The notes below the pieces were generated by a model. The model worked only from the letters and a program-made list of their open reading frames with translations, did no database searches and had not been told where the DNA came from. Of a stretch of DNA of 64,000 bases, positions 32,040 to 44,032 are shown piece after piece; position 1 is the first letter of the stretch, and every line of letters begins with the position of its first letter. Source of the DNA: Panaeolus papilionaceus. Its lineage: Eukaryota; Basidiomycota; Agaricomycetes; Agaricales. The position numbers were made by a program, and so were the translations under genes. The DNA lies in assembly GCA_015501605.1 (NCBI GenBank), contig JADNRZ010000030.1:186001-250000 (forward strand), in the 5' to 3' direction.

Positions 32040-33413
32040 CTAAATAAGCAAGTGTTCAACTTCATAGTTAAAGTTGAAAGAACTTGAAAACAGTGATTTG
32101 TGATGCGTCTCCCGAAGTCCTTCAAGCGCCATCTGCAAAGCATTATCTGGTCTCCCATAATCGGCCACCACGACCTTGAGGTTAACTTCTTGTAAGCTCT
32201 TCCATTGGTCTGCGCTACCCATAACCCTACTCAGTGCCCTCCACTCAACTCCTGTCGTACAAGGACAATCCGTTTGGACTGTTACCTCTATATCGAGCAA
32301 GGTCAAGACATTATTTCCCTGTATCCGCTCGAGTGTAGAACACATTCCTCCAAAAGGGTCTTGTGTGATCGACGCGATAAATATTCTGGCAGAGAGCTTT
32401 TGCAGAGATGCAGCGAAAGGCAGGATTATATCGTTAAAACCTTCCGTGTAATTGTTGTTGTCATTAGCATCTATATCAAAATTTACTTTAGGCACAAATG
32501 AATGAGCGGTACACGGCAGGCCAGTCCATTGAAACTCACGCTCCAAATACAAGTTAAGCTTCAAAGATTCGATGCAATCACAACCTTGGCCTTTCAGAAG
32601 GTAAGAAACATCCCTGAACGTTGAGGGGTCGTTGAAGTCCACTTCCAATGACTTTAAATGGGAAAATTTGAGAACCAACTCTCCATTTGATCCCCTTGCG
32701 AGTAGCGAGTTAAAGATGCTGGGCACTTCGGTCCTTCCCCTTTTCCTGTCGCTAATCTTGAGGTCATCGAGATTTTCTAGGTGATGTTCCACATCAAGTA
32801 TCTGCATATCGACGCCTTCATCCTTGAGAAGGAGACTGTCATCTAGTGTTAAACGCCGGAGAGTGGTCGCAAACATTAAATCGCTGATGGGAAAATCTGG
32901 CTGGCTCCAGAGGCCGAGCTCTCGGAAGTTGCTTGAGCGATGAAGAAGAATCTGTAGTGCAGATCGGATGGACTTCGAGGATGCTATCTGTGTCCACTGA
33001 TTCCGATTCCGGATGTATTTTGGCCCAATCGAACGAATGTCCAAAGCAAGTAGATGCGGAAGCTGGATAAGCATATCGAACAACCGAGATTGCAATTCTT
33101 CATTTAGCATCTCGACACTGCTCAAGGTCAGATTGAGTCGACGGATGTAGGGAAGTGGACCTAAATGTTGGGAAAAGAAATCAAGCTGTTCTTCCAATGT
33201 TGATTGCTTTCGACACCTCTCTCGATAGGTGTATCCTGTTTTAAGCTGAACCTTGGCAAAAATATGCTTTCGAGCTTCTTGAAGGCAGAAGGAGGACAGG
33301 GTTGCAAACTTCTTGACCTCTGTGGGGTAAGTTTGCGTTTCATCCGTGGACGATTGTGCGAGAGCGCCGATAATCTCCTGTAGAATATCATTAGGGATGG
33401 GTGCTCTCTCCAT
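32040..33413 (-). CDS. F-box-like protein with leucine-rich C-terminal region
   Basis: A single exon of 457 residues. The N-terminus IPNDILQEIIGALAQ resembles the F-box start (LPxEIL type), followed by ATLSSFCLQEARKHIFAKV, the typical continuation of Agaricomycete F-box proteins. The rest has irregular leucine-rich stretches (LPYIRRLNLTLSS, NFRELGLWSQP, TLRRLTLDDSLLL, LKSLEVDF, SLKLNLYLE) as in LRR-type F-box proteins. The family role is substrate selection in SCF ubiquitin ligases through Skp1. The target is unknown. It is the only unrelated gene within the TM cluster, and no regulatory link is shown. Confidence 0.75.
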   Translation of the reverse strand: MERAPIPNDILQEIIGALAQSSTDETQTYPTEVKKFATLSSFCLQEARKHIFAKVQLKTGYTYRERCRKQSTLEEQLDFFSQHLGPLPYIRRLNLTLSSVEMLNEELQSRLFDMLIQLPHLLALDIRSIGPKYIRNRNQWTQIASSKSIRSALQILLHRSSNFRELGLWSQPDFPISDLMFATTLRRLTLDDSLLLKDEGVDMQILDVEHHLENLDDLKISDRKRGRTEVPSIFNSLLARGSNGELVLKFSHLKSLEVDFNDPSTFRDVSYLLKGQGCDCIESLKLNLYLEREFQWTGLPCTAHSFVPKVNFDIDANDNNNYTEGFNDIILPFAASLQKLSARIFIASITQDPFGGMCSTLERIQGNNVLTLLDIEVTVQTDCPCTTGVEWRALSRVMGSADQWKSLQEVNLKVVVADYGRPDNALQMALEGLRETHHKSLFSSSFNFNYEVEHLLI

Positions 33414-35119
33414 GAAATTAGCCTTCGAGTTGGAGTTCCCGGCACAAAGAGATGAGGAGCTGTGGAACGGTCGAGATATCTTTCCTTGATATCAGGAATA
33501 TAGATCTATGGTGTTGATGCGGTCAAGAACGACTAATGACAACCCCATTTCAATATAATTGGGATGTCTCAGGATCGCGTGGACATCGTTGGGGCATTTC
33601 GCTAAATAAATCCAGCCTCTGTATTCAGAAGGCCTCTTTGCGAACCTCATAGCTCACAGATAGGTATGAATGAATGGCTTGAAACTCCTGAGGGGCGATT
33701 AACCTGAAGAGCAAGGAAGATTGTAATTGGTGAATTAGGGTCCTAGCGACCTGAGCACCACCAGGACCCCTCTTCTCAACATCTCGTCCTCCACCCATCT
33801 ACACTACCTTCATGCCTTTTATTTTTCGCATTCCGAAAGCTCAATTTCCGCTTTATTCCTGATAGACTACGCATACAAACTTGGGACATCCGGAGGTAGG
33901 AGCTCGTTTCGAAAGATTCGCCAGTTCCCAGTCTCATACCGAGTCTCACCAGATTCCCAACATGGGAGCTAATAGCTAGGCAAATTACCCATCTGTTACC
34001 TTTCATGCTCTCTCCGACATGCTTCGAAGACGAAATAGTCATTCTTTATTCCTCATCTTACAAAGTTTGCGGAGCCACAAGTCTCGCAGCCCTTTCGACT
34101 GTTGGCTCTCGCTGGCGCCACTCCCGTTCCGACGGTAAGATAATTCTATCAAGAAGACATCTTCCCACCTGTCTCTAATTGTATCATCGCATACAACATC
34201 TCAATTAGCTGCGCATGTGACACGTGGTGATTGACATTATTCATTTCATTCGGGTTTCACAGCCATTTTGTGCTGATTAATTTAGGCATATATTGAGAAT
34301 TATAGACTAGTGACTGCTGCTTATCTGGTAATCGCACGCTGACGCCCTTCCACTCACACATGTGCCCCTCATCCAATTCTTCACCTCGGATGGGACATCC
34401 CAGAAACAATACACGGTCATCAGGCAGACCGTATTCAAAACCCTACCAGTTCTGAGGTTGTTTCCATATGCAGTGGCCTTCCAGAGCCGCACTCCTGAGC
34501 TCTCCATCACAGCAGGACTAATTGAATTAATGCTGTTTTTGGTAGATTCAAATCTATACCTGACACCATCTACTCATACTAGCCAACTGTCCGTTACTTG
34601 TCATTTTTGCTTTTGCTTTTTCATCATTCTTGTCGTCGCACTTCAATTCAACCCTATTTTTCCTCAGTCCTTCCATATCTGTCTATTCCTGTCTGATGCT
34701 ACACGAAGTCCCACACAGTTACATCCCCCTCTGCATTAACATCAAACCAATTCAATTCGAGAACCAGTATGGATTCCCATATTATAAGCTGTCAATCAGG
34801 GTGCTTACTGGCCCCGTCTGATATCTAGCAGACATTCTGCTCCAAGTTATGCAATTGCTCCTCAGATGGCGGTCTGTAAAAGGAAAGATAAATTTGTCCT
34901 ATAAGACCATACCCCAATCCCTCACTCCGATTCCTCCCATTCCGGATCGATTGGTGTTTGCTGGAGGCCACAGACATTGGCATACTCAAAGCAGGGAGCG
35001 TAGACCCCTTCTGGCTGGGCTGACCCTCTTTGCTCATCCGACCTCCCTCTCTACAATCGAACTTTAGGGGCCCATATTCGTCTTTTTCTGTAGCTGTATT
35101 GATTTTAGCCATCATCGCA
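33414..35119. other. 1.7 kb intergenic region between divergent genes
   Basis: Separates the F-box-like start from the TM gene 8 start. Short frames on both strands (such as 33776-34042 and 34362-34739) lack family features or credible splice partners. It holds two divergent promoters. No repeat is recognised. Confidence 0.4.
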
Positions 35120-35310
35120 ATGGCTTGCCACCTTCACTCTGTCGCTCGTTATGCATTGCTCACTCTCTTTTTGTCCTTTTCCCCTCTCTCACTTTCACTC
35201 ATGTCAGTGCTCCTCTTTCTGCCAAATTCATCAGCGCTCCAGAACATCACAGTCCTCAGTTCCGACTCTTCGATCAACTATCAGCCGGGTCAGGGTGTAT
35301 GGAATGCTAT

Positions 35311-35801
35311 TGTTAAACTTGCACAATGAGACCACTACCAGTGAAACACTGATCAGATAATATCACTATCAAGCCAAGAAACTAATGTGTTATTCACAGT
35401 TGATAATAGATGTGAAATAGCAATAATGCTTTGTATAAGCCAATACTCTTGTTGTCTCCTTCCGGGACATAGTAGGAAAAGGCATCTGTTTGGTCATGTT
35501 GTGTCTGGATACTGTGAGGCGTGACAACAGGTGTCCACTATATCAGCATCCAAATATTCATGACACAAACATTCAGCCACTATGAAGTGCTATATACCGT
35601 TCTGTAGCTATTTTGAATGCGAGTAAGAATCCGAAGAGAAAACTAAAACATCTTTATCCTACAATGAGAAAAATGCGAAATACTGCAGAAATATATGTCA
35701 AGTCTAATTCTAAGTGCCCATTTCACTATTCTAATTGTTCCATGGGTTAATCTAATATATATAAGAGTCCATTTGAAGTGTTTTATCACTTCAATTCAAC
35801 A
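35311..35801 (-). repeat. Solo copia LTR (491 bp) inside exon 1 of TM gene 8
   Basis: Same family as 21743-22233, with three differences I can see. It is flanked by the 5-bp duplication GCTAT (35306-35310 and 35802-35806). It ends at TTCAATTCAACA, lacking the 67-bp extra segment of the full-length copy. The flanking codons (AI before, GDSGA after) show it interrupts an exon. Confidence 0.93.
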
Positions 35802-36146
35802 GCTATTGGTGATTCAGGGGCGAGCAATGGTGCTTACAGGCTTGCACGAACACAAGGTGGTGTAGCTACCATAACTCGAACATGTAGGTATTTCAGTCTT
35901 GTCATTGGTCTTTCAAGAATTATTGCTTATGACATCCATTTTTCTGAACGACGGTAGTTCGCTCTCTGTACTTTACCTCGCCTCTCTGGCCTTTCCCGCT
36001 CCAAATGGCCATAACGGTTGGCTCTACAACAGTGACCATTGACCTACAAGACCACTCTGTCGCCTCCATGATGCCTCCCCCTACGGGGTTGACACCCTCC
36101 AGTAAATCGACACAGATCAGATGGAGCTGGCATGGTACCGATGCAC

Positions 36147-37463
36147 CAAAAGCACAATGGCGTTTGATTAATCAAGCACCTGTATTACAATGAATTTTGA
36201 TTGAATCAAAGCATTGATTAAACAACACTTAATTAACAATGACACTGTACCACTCACAAAAATTTGTTTAAACAGTCTGCCATGTGGGAGAGACTATGAT
36301 TAAACAAATATACGAGTCCCTTGATTAAACAATAATCTATTTTTATCTATTTAAACACAAACTGTACTTAATTCATTCAAGCAGCCTGTGTGATTAATCA
36401 TTGAAAAGCATATCGAGTGTTGGTTAAAAGCTGTGAACAAGGTGCTAGGAAAGAGAAGAGGGGGAAGATGAAAAGAATGTGATAAATGCCAGAATTGGGG
36501 GGGGGGGGGACAAAGGGCATAACATGGCAAACACGTACCGTGACATGGCATTGGCATGCCACAGTTATCCGAAAGTCCGGATTCAACTGCAAGAAGAAAG
36601 TGTTTGTGAGTATGCGAAGATGACAGTGCGCAGAATGCTCGTACATACCTTAGCTGATGAAATAAATTGAAGCCTGCCGTTTGAAATGAATGTCAGTGGA
36701 AGCGGAGGAGGTTAAAGAAAATTTCAACTCACCAGGATGCGGTTCAAGCACAGTCTAAGCCGTCTGAAGGGAGATGAAATGTGAGTCATCAAGAGGAGAG
36801 GTGATGGAAAGGAAGCAAGAGAGTGCGATGTTCTGTTCTCTCTATTGATTCAACCAAGCCCTTACTCCCATGATCCACAGACACGTGACTTTGTTGATTG
36901 TTTGCATTTGATTGACATCAGGAACGATACCAAAGCTGAAATTAGAAGTTAGAACTACTGAGTACCTTTCCTCTCAACCATCTCCTCCAACTCCCCTCTA
37001 TCCCATCGCACTGTCCAACTGTCACTCGCCTCTGCGAATTCCATCCCTTTACCCACTGTAAGTGAGTATTTACTTTTCAACCATGCTGAGAACATTTCCT
37101 TAACGCAGCCAGGCCCAGGAGTGCCTCATTTTCCCAATCTCTTGACAAGGTACTTTCCATTCTTCATTTACAATATAAAGCACTAATATATCTTTTCTCA
37201 GTTGTTGAATCTAAAACTATCCACTTCTCGTATGTTATAGATTTGATATGTGTCAGTGACTTGAATAATACCTGAATTAATGCATGTTTAATCATTTGTA
37301 ACTAATTAATCTGTACTAGTGTTTTCTGTTTAAACACGTTGACGTCATGTATAGGCTTTGTAGAGTAGCTGAGGTGCTTAAATAATGATTAATTGATGCC
37401 TTGATTAAATCACAATTTATTGTAATACTGGCACTTGATTAATCAATTACCATCAGGTTGTAG
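36147..37463. mobile_element. 1.3 kb AT-rich non-autonomous TIR element (possibly hAT-like)
   Basis: Inverted repeats share TTGATTAATCAAG near both ends and remain similar for about 60 bp (TATTACAAT and TGATT words). Many internal copies of TTGATTAAACAA-like words occur. The 7-bp word GATGCAC flanks it (36140-36146, 37464-37470). Joining the flanks restores the coding sequence T-D-A-Q-R seen in TM genes 9 and 10, which fixes the boundaries. No transposase is seen inside. The TSD length (7, or 8 with one mismatch) hints at hAT; the class is uncertain. A 13-G run lies near 36497. Confidence 0.72.
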
Positions 37464-39567
37464 GATGCACAGCGAATGGTGCAGATGACTGCTAGGAGTA
37501 GCTCAACTGGCTGGATTGCTCTTGTCGATTCATTTATGTATGTGGGTCCTCTAGTGTTCTTCTTTTCACCTCGTTTCATTTGACCTTTTCATTCCATCTC
37601 AACTTTCCTAACGGCATTGATGATGGGAACACTAACGACATTTCTTTCGTTACTTGTCCAATTATAGATTTGAAGTTGCTCAACCAGGCAACCCACAGGT
37701 ATCTTCATCCCCCCCTCCTCAGGCATTTCCACCACCCTCGTCTGAAAATGGTGGGAACGGCAGTAACTCCGGAGGAAACAACGGAAATAATGGTAGCTCT
37801 GGTGGGAACAATGGGAACGGCGGCAATTTGGGAATGGCGAACTCAGGAAACAACTCACCTCCACCATCACCAAAAGGATCAGGTGCTCTTTCACAGCCAA
37901 TATCACCATCACCATCAGGGCTCCAACCAAGTTCGGGGTTGAACGATGGGCTCGTCTTAAATCCCTCTGGAACAACCAGCGGCGCTTCATTATCCCCATC
38001 TGCAACTGATGGTACTGTTGCAGGCGCTAACGGCTCCTCTGCTTCAAGTCCGTCGGGTCGTACTGGATCCCCTGCTGCATTCTCCAGAGTCCCTCATTCG
38101 TCAGACTCACCATTCAATCCCCTTGACCCCAGTTCGCCCACACCACCGTCGTCAACATCAGGTTCGTTGCCTTCATCAGAAAAAGATGTGATGCTAATTT
38201 TATACATTGCATTATTGGCAGATAATCACAATCATAAGAAGAAGTTTCCCATTGGCGTCATTGTTGGTGTTATATGTGGTATACTTTTACTCTTGGTAAT
38301 CCGGGCACTTATCGTGTACTATGTGCACAGGAGACGACGGATAAGAGAGGCTGCACATGCAGAAGAAGATCACCACGGAGCACAGGACAAGAAAATTTCC
38401 AAAAAAGATGGAGAGATGCAACAGAAGAATCCATTCGATGACGTTTATAATATTTCATCTGCAACAGTTCCAAGCAACGTTACCAGTCGCCCCAATGATT
38501 CGAATGACAATTCACCACTTGAAACTGCTGCAAATACATCCTACTTAGGCGAGACTTCACCAGCTTCACCACCTACTGCCACAACATTGGGGTTCAGACC
38601 GTGGATTCTATATCACCGTAATCGCCGGGCCTTGTCTTCTTCGACAACGTCGTCTCGATATTCGCGTTCTTCGAATGCTTTGGACGAAGGGCGTCCTACA
38701 TATGTTCAAGGTACCAGTGACTCAGCCGGCGTCGTGGTTGCTGGTCCGCAGAATTTCATGCAGTCTCAAAGTGCCACGCTTTGTGACACCACAAATATCA
38801 GCACCGACAGGAGTTCCTATGTTAATTCTGCCACGGGAACATCCCCTAGGAATCCCTCGTCGATTAGACCTACACCCAGCGCCTGGACGCGCCCTCGTAA
38901 GGGTACACCGCCCTCGGACTCAGATGCCGAGTTCATTGAAACAACTGATCTAGTGCCAGTACACGGACAATTTGATCAAGGAAGAGAGCTTCGAGGCGTA
39001 CCTCGACATGATGCTCCACAAACCATTTCATTATCACTCCCTTCACCCCTCAATATATTGTTAGTAGGTCATTCCTCTGCTACGTCCCTCGATGAGCTAC
39101 AATTGTCAACGCAGTCTGGATCCGAAGGGCGTTCGCCATCACCATCACCACATCGATCCTCGAACCCTGAATCGCAGCTGAGTCGGGGTTTGAACCGCAT
39201 GAGTGGTAACAGTGCTATTACTACTATGTTGTTGACAGCACGAGCCAACTCCAACATCTTTGGTCATCACCCTACACGGTCTCAACTCTCATTATGGAGT
39301 AGCGCTGATTTGGCAACCCCTCCACCTCAATACTGCTCCAGAGAGAGCCGCACATGGGATCAATTCGATGATGGGACAGGCGCTCTGGCGCACAAGCTAT
39401 ATGTAAGGCAGCATCAGGAACTTATGAGGTCATTGGAGGGGTATCTCTCTTCAACTGTGTCTCCTGCGAGTGGGGTAAATATGCAATTGGACATAAATAA
39501 TTGCAGGGTGGAAGGAGAGCTTCCAACTCCTCCTGCTTCGGAGAGGGGAGGCAAGTCAGGCAAGTAG

Positions 39568-39997
39568 TGATGGGTGGCTAGTCAATGAATCAACCAAGCT
39601 AGTACATCGAATATATTGAATTATATATATGTACATATGCACGTATTCGAACAATCTGGCGCGATTATCATTTAATTCGCAGCTATTTCGACAACGAGTT
39701 GAGTTGTGATTATTGACGATCCAACCGTCGATTTCCAAGCAAGATTTCAGCTACGGTGCTTTGAATCAGGGAAATTAGATTCAAGCCCCTCTATGCTTGC
39801 TTCCCAAATTTTAATGCTGGATTATTAGCGTAATTTTGGCTTAAAAACATCAGAGAGCATGGATTCGGTAAAGACCAATTTGGCTCGAGAAGCGCTCTAG
39901 ATCTGTCAATTCGTTTAAACTCCGCTACGCTCCGTTTGAATTGAATTCGGTTGTTGGCTTTTTTCGCTTCCACAGCCCGAACTACGTTGATCAACCC
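39568..39997. other. Intergenic 3' of TM gene 8
   Basis: No gene is supported. An open frame on the minus strand (39791-40024) runs into the MITE and has no family features. Confidence 0.4.
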
Positions 39998-39999
39998 TA

Positions 40000-40362
40000 C
40001 AGTGTGTTGCATAATTCCGTTCATGCTGATGTTTCGAAAATGCCTATTTGCTTGTATTTGTAAAGACTCCCAGATGACACTGATGAGTGGTTAGACTTGG
40101 TTTCATCGCTGATGTTTTCCTCCCACTCACCAATTCTCAGGCACAATTATAATCATCCCTTCTCTCTTGCTCTCCTGAGTTCTTTTTTGCGTAGATGGAT
40201 GGAATGAGTGGATGTTCTTACCGGGGAACTGTTGCTCATTTCAACCAAATCACTGTGACGGTCCGTGACCATCATCAAAAGTCATCCTCTTTTGGAGAAG
40301 ACAAGCACGCGCAAATAGGCATTTCAGAAATGTCAACATGAACGGAATTATGCAACACACTG
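40000..40362. mobile_element. 363-bp mariner-like MITE
   Basis: Inverted repeats of about 50 bp start CAGTGTGTTGCATAATTCCG at both ends. Both are flanked by TA (39998-39999, 40363-40364). TA target choice and a CAGTG terminus are typical of Tc1/mariner. It is non-coding. Confidence 0.72.
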
Positions 40363-40389
40363 TAAATACATACACGACTCCTTCATCAT

Positions 40390-41005
40390 CTGGCCTGATT
40401 CAATAATTGGAAAATCAGCATCTTCCATGGCTGAGGATGATTCTATAACATCTACTAGCACGGATGGTTACCACCCACCACACATAGCTTTACGTGCCAC
40501 ACTCACCCAATTTCGTCGCCCTTATTGTCGCAGACAGCGTTCCTATCACACACCTACCACAATTTCCAGCTCGCCTCCTTCGATATTTGTGCTTAGGACT
40601 ATTCGAGACACCAATGGCGCTCATTGAAAAGCAATCACAAACCTGGGCTATGTCAGCTTGACATTAAGTCTTGATGGATGCTCTAAAAGAGCGTTGACGC
40701 CGCTGTTCATCATGGAAATTGACTGCATTCGTTATACAGTACTCGAAACACTTAAATTCAAGAGCATTGTGTGTCCTTAATCTAGGAGAATTTCAGATAT
40801 AGAGGATGTCCCAAATTGCTTCAAACACTTCCATGCTTCATGCATGACACGATGGTGTACTCAATTGGTTTCGGGGATTTTTCATGGTTCATATATAAAG
40901 TCTGGAAGGTGCCAATGATTCCGGTCTGGCTGAACAGGATTCTTCAACTCCATCTCGCGTGTGCGGTCCATCTGTGGCTATCTCTGATCTCGCACGATTG
41001 AGGCT
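40390..41005 (+). repeat. Promoter-side copy 1 of a tandem duplication (copy 2 at about 43440-44032)
   Basis: Words such as GTGGCTGAGGATG, GAAAAGCAATCAC and GCCGCTGTTCATCATG recur in the same order and spacing upstream of TM genes 9 and 10. The duplicated unit is therefore about 3.0 kb and includes the promoter and the whole gene. Confidence 0.7.
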
Positions 41006-42967
41006 ATGTATCCTTGTGTGTTTCCGTTTTTCAAACGGTGCACAGCTGTAAGCTTACATTATCTTCTCATCCTCCTCTTTGCCACATTTTCAGTCGCTTC
41101 AGCTCTTCTAAACGTCACAATCCCAGCTTATGATCCTTCCATCAATTATCAACCAAACGAAGGTGTATGGAACGCCATTGGTGACTCTGGTGCACGTAAT
41201 GGCGCTTTTATGCTTGCGCGGACGCAGAATGGATTTGCTACGATATCAAAAAGCTGTTAGTATCTTCTATCGCTTTATCTTATTCAATTTTTTGGGCTTA
41301 CATAGGTGCTTTCTATTTACGCAGTTCGGGGCTTTCACTTCACTGCTCCACTTTGGCCCTATCCTGTCAAAATGGCTATATCAATAGACTCGAGCATATA
41401 TGTGGTCGATCTACAGGACTATTCAGCTGCTACGACTACACCTCCAGCAACAGGGATGACCCCGTCAAGCAACCCATCACAAATTTGGTTCAGCTTTCAC
41501 GATACAGACGCGCAGAGGACTGTTAAAGTGAGCTCAAGGAGTAGCTCTACAGGGTGGACTGCAGTTGTGGAGTCATTTATGTGTGTTTATTTTTTTCATT
41601 TCTTGTAGGCCAAGGGAAGGAAATGAGGACTAACGCAATTCTTTTGATTTTTTTTATCAATATTAGATTTGAGATTGCCCAACCTGGCGATGCGCCTGTA
41701 TCCGTTTCCTCTTGGTCTCCACCTCAACCTCACGACGATGGTAGCGGTAATTCTGGTTCCATAAATTTAGGAAACACCCCAGATTCACCATCACCAACAG
41801 GATCTGATTCTAGTGGAACATCTGGAATTAGCCTACAAGGATCAATTACACTGTCACCATCAGCATCAGGATTAAATATTATTGGGCCCATCATTAGGGG
41901 ATCTACGAAGATTCTGGACGGTGTGCCTGGTATATCGACCACTGGAAGCGCTACCAGTGACTCAAATCATCTGAATAACGTTCTGACCGCTGTATATTCC
42001 GTATCCTCTCCATTGGGCCCCTCGCTTCACTTTTCTAGTCACCCAAATCCGGTATCAACATCTGCTGGACCTGGGACAGATTCAGCATCAGGTTCGTCAT
42101 TCTGAGCGACGAGTCTGATTCTTTCATCAAATATAATGCTAATTCATGTTCATAGATCATGCACATCAACACAAACATACGACAGTGATCTTAATCAGTG
42201 TTATCTGTGGTACTGTAGCTATTTTAGCTATTGTCTTGGGCTTGCTGTACTTCCGAAGAAGGCAAAACTTGTTGAAAAGCGCAACCCAGAAACAACTGCC
42301 AGTTGGGGATGTCCACAGCATCGGTGTAGCTGCCGCTCACACTGAGGATGAAGGAGGGGACCCAGAACAGGCAATTCAGGAGGCGTCTGGAGAGGGCCTG
42401 TCTTCCATTCAAAATCCATTTGACGATGCATATGCAGAGCACCCTCGGGTCTTTGGTGATTTGGATAACACGTCGTCAATCTCTCTAGGAGACGTGATTC
42501 AGCACGCAATGCGGGTCAGTATCAGCAGTCTGAGGGGTAGCATGAAGGCTTCGGTTATCCTTGCAGCTCCTGGAGTTGTGTCTCCACCAGAGTCCAGTGC
42601 GAATATTACTGCCAATACGCTCTCGCAGACTCCTCACGATCACCCTTCCGTCGAGTTCAGTTCAACAACATCCCAGGTTCATTCAACAACGGAGATGGTA
42701 CCCAATTCAGAGTCATCTCCAGAACCTACCTGTTTACCGGTGAACTCTAATTCGAGAATTGCTTCCTTACAATGGGATGAAACGAGGGCACCCCGCCGAG
42801 CTAATATCCCTCCTCCTTTATTTTTATCGCCTCCAACGCCTCCAACGCCAGCAACTGCACCTCCACATTACTCGCAACTCTCGCCGTGGGCATCTTCTGA
42901 CGACAACAACTCTCAACAAAATGCGCTATCGTTGAGCATCATTACCCATCAGGCACCAGCCGACTAA
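41006..42967 (+). CDS. TM gene 9: type I membrane protein with NPFxD and PPxY tail
   Basis: The start at 41006 (MYPCVFPFFKRCTAVSLHYL) is a signal peptide. The ectodomain exons carry GVWNAIGDSGARNGAFMLAR, FHFTAPLWPYPVKMAIS and VVDLQDYSA, ending GWTAVVESF. The stalk exon begins FEIAQPGDAPVS. The last exon begins DHAHQHKH, with the TM helix TVILISVICGTVAILAIVLG, then RRRQNLLK. The tail has IQNPFDDAY (NPFxD) and TAPPHYSQLSP (PPxY). Four exons, clean frame throughout. It is shorter at the C-terminus than TM gene 8: a PPPKYY-containing stretch lies downstream of the stop in another frame. A tandem duplicate of TM gene 10. Confidence 0.88.
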
Positions 42968-43160
42968 CTCCCAGCTATCTTTCGCAACCGTGACCTCTTT
43001 GGTGACCCCTCCCCCGAAGTATTATTCCACTACAAGTGGATGCGCGTGGAACGACGTCGGAAATGGCGGGTCCTCAAGCTATATGGAACCTGGGTCGAGC
43101 GCAAGAGGTTCACTTGCAACGGCATGAGCAGCTTTTGGGATCCTGGGACGCTCTGGGGTT
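42968..43160 (+). pseudogene. Remnant of the lost C-terminal tail of TM gene 9
   Basis: Another frame reads TSLVTPPPKYYSTTSGCAWN and onward to a TGA, matching the TPPPQYCSRESRTWD region of TM gene 8. It shows that an ancestral longer tail was lost by frame change. Confidence 0.6.
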
Positions 43161-44032
43161 AGCTTGGGCGTTGCTAGTGGAATTAATTATAGTGCTTCAA
43201 GTCCAATTAATACCAGCCTCAAATCTTTCATTTCTATTTTCCTCCTTGGTTAGTAGTATATTTGGGCTTGAAACCATCAGACAGCGAGGGTTTTGTGAGG
43301 ATCTTGGCCCCAAAGATGTTCTATCGATGCGGCGATCATCACTGATCAGTGTCCTGTTCAGAGAATTTCAAACTCCAATACACCCTCGTTGAATTTCACA
43401 TTTTTGCAACATCCCTTACTACGGCTACCATCCTGATTAACGCTAAATACACGACCTATTCGTCTGTCCTGATTCAATCACTGGAATATTAGTATGTTCT
43501 GTGGCTGAGGATGGATCGATAACACCTAGCAGCAATGACTGCCACCAACGACTCATTGACGTGTCACCCAAGATTTATCCTGGCAGCCCGCGCACCTTCA
43601 TCATGTCTATCGCCCATCAACCACTTTTTCGAGCCGCGTCCACTAGGGCTTGCGCTTAGGACTCTTCGACACCCCGAGGTTGCTCACTGAAAAGCAATCA
43701 CGAACCTAGGCTGATAATAAGTATTGATGAATGCCCTGTTGATGCCGCTGTTCATCATGAAAATCAGCGATATTCTTTATACAGTACATGAAACATCTAT
43801 CTTCGGAAGCTTTGTGTGTGCTTTATTCCCGGAGATTTGCAGAGTCCACTCGAAGATGCACAAGAACACTCAAACGGCTCTCGGCTCTGCTGTGTGTATA
43901 TATTCATTTGCTCCCGAGATTCATATAAAGGCTTCAGGTGCCAGTGTTTCCGTCCTGGCTTTATTGAACTCTTTGATTGTGTCTGGTGTGTACGGTCCCC
44001 TCTGGCCATCTCTGATTCCTATGATGGAGACT
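43161..44032 (+). promoter_or_regulatory. 3' flank of TM gene 9 and promoter of TM gene 10
   Basis: Contains the second copy of the duplicated promoter block (about 43440-44032). Open frames here extend the TM gene 10 frame upstream, but the ATG matching TM gene 9 is at 44033. Confidence 0.55.

Larger units (their letters stand above)
35120..39567 (+). pseudogene. TM gene 8: membrane protein disrupted by a solo LTR and a TIR element
   Basis: The start at 35120 (MACHLHSVARYALLTLFLSF) gives a signal peptide. Exon 1 reads to GVWNAI, is cut by the solo LTR (35311-35801), and resumes after the TSD as GDSGASNGAYRLARTQ. Exon 2 has FRSLYFTSPLWPFPLQM and TIDLQDHSV, and is cut after a TDA codon group by a 1.3 kb element. 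It resumes as QRMVQMTARSSSTGW and ends VDSF. The next exon begins FEVAQPGNPQ, with a Gly/Asn/Ser/Pro stalk. The TM helix is GVIVGVICGILLLLVI. The tail has NPFDDVY (an NPFxD-type endocytic signal) and TPPPQYCSRES (PPxY), and ends in a possible helix with LMRSLEGYL. The tail itself is long and unbroken. Functional loss is due to the two insertions. Confidence 0.85.

Noticed and set aside
33776..34739. Short frames between the F-box-like gene and TM gene 8
   Set aside because: No family features, and they overlap each other on both strands.
43724..44032. Upstream extension of the TM gene 10 frame, with an extra start at 43724
   Set aside because: The paralogue TM gene 9 starts at the position equivalent to 44033, and the upstream part is the duplicated promoter.
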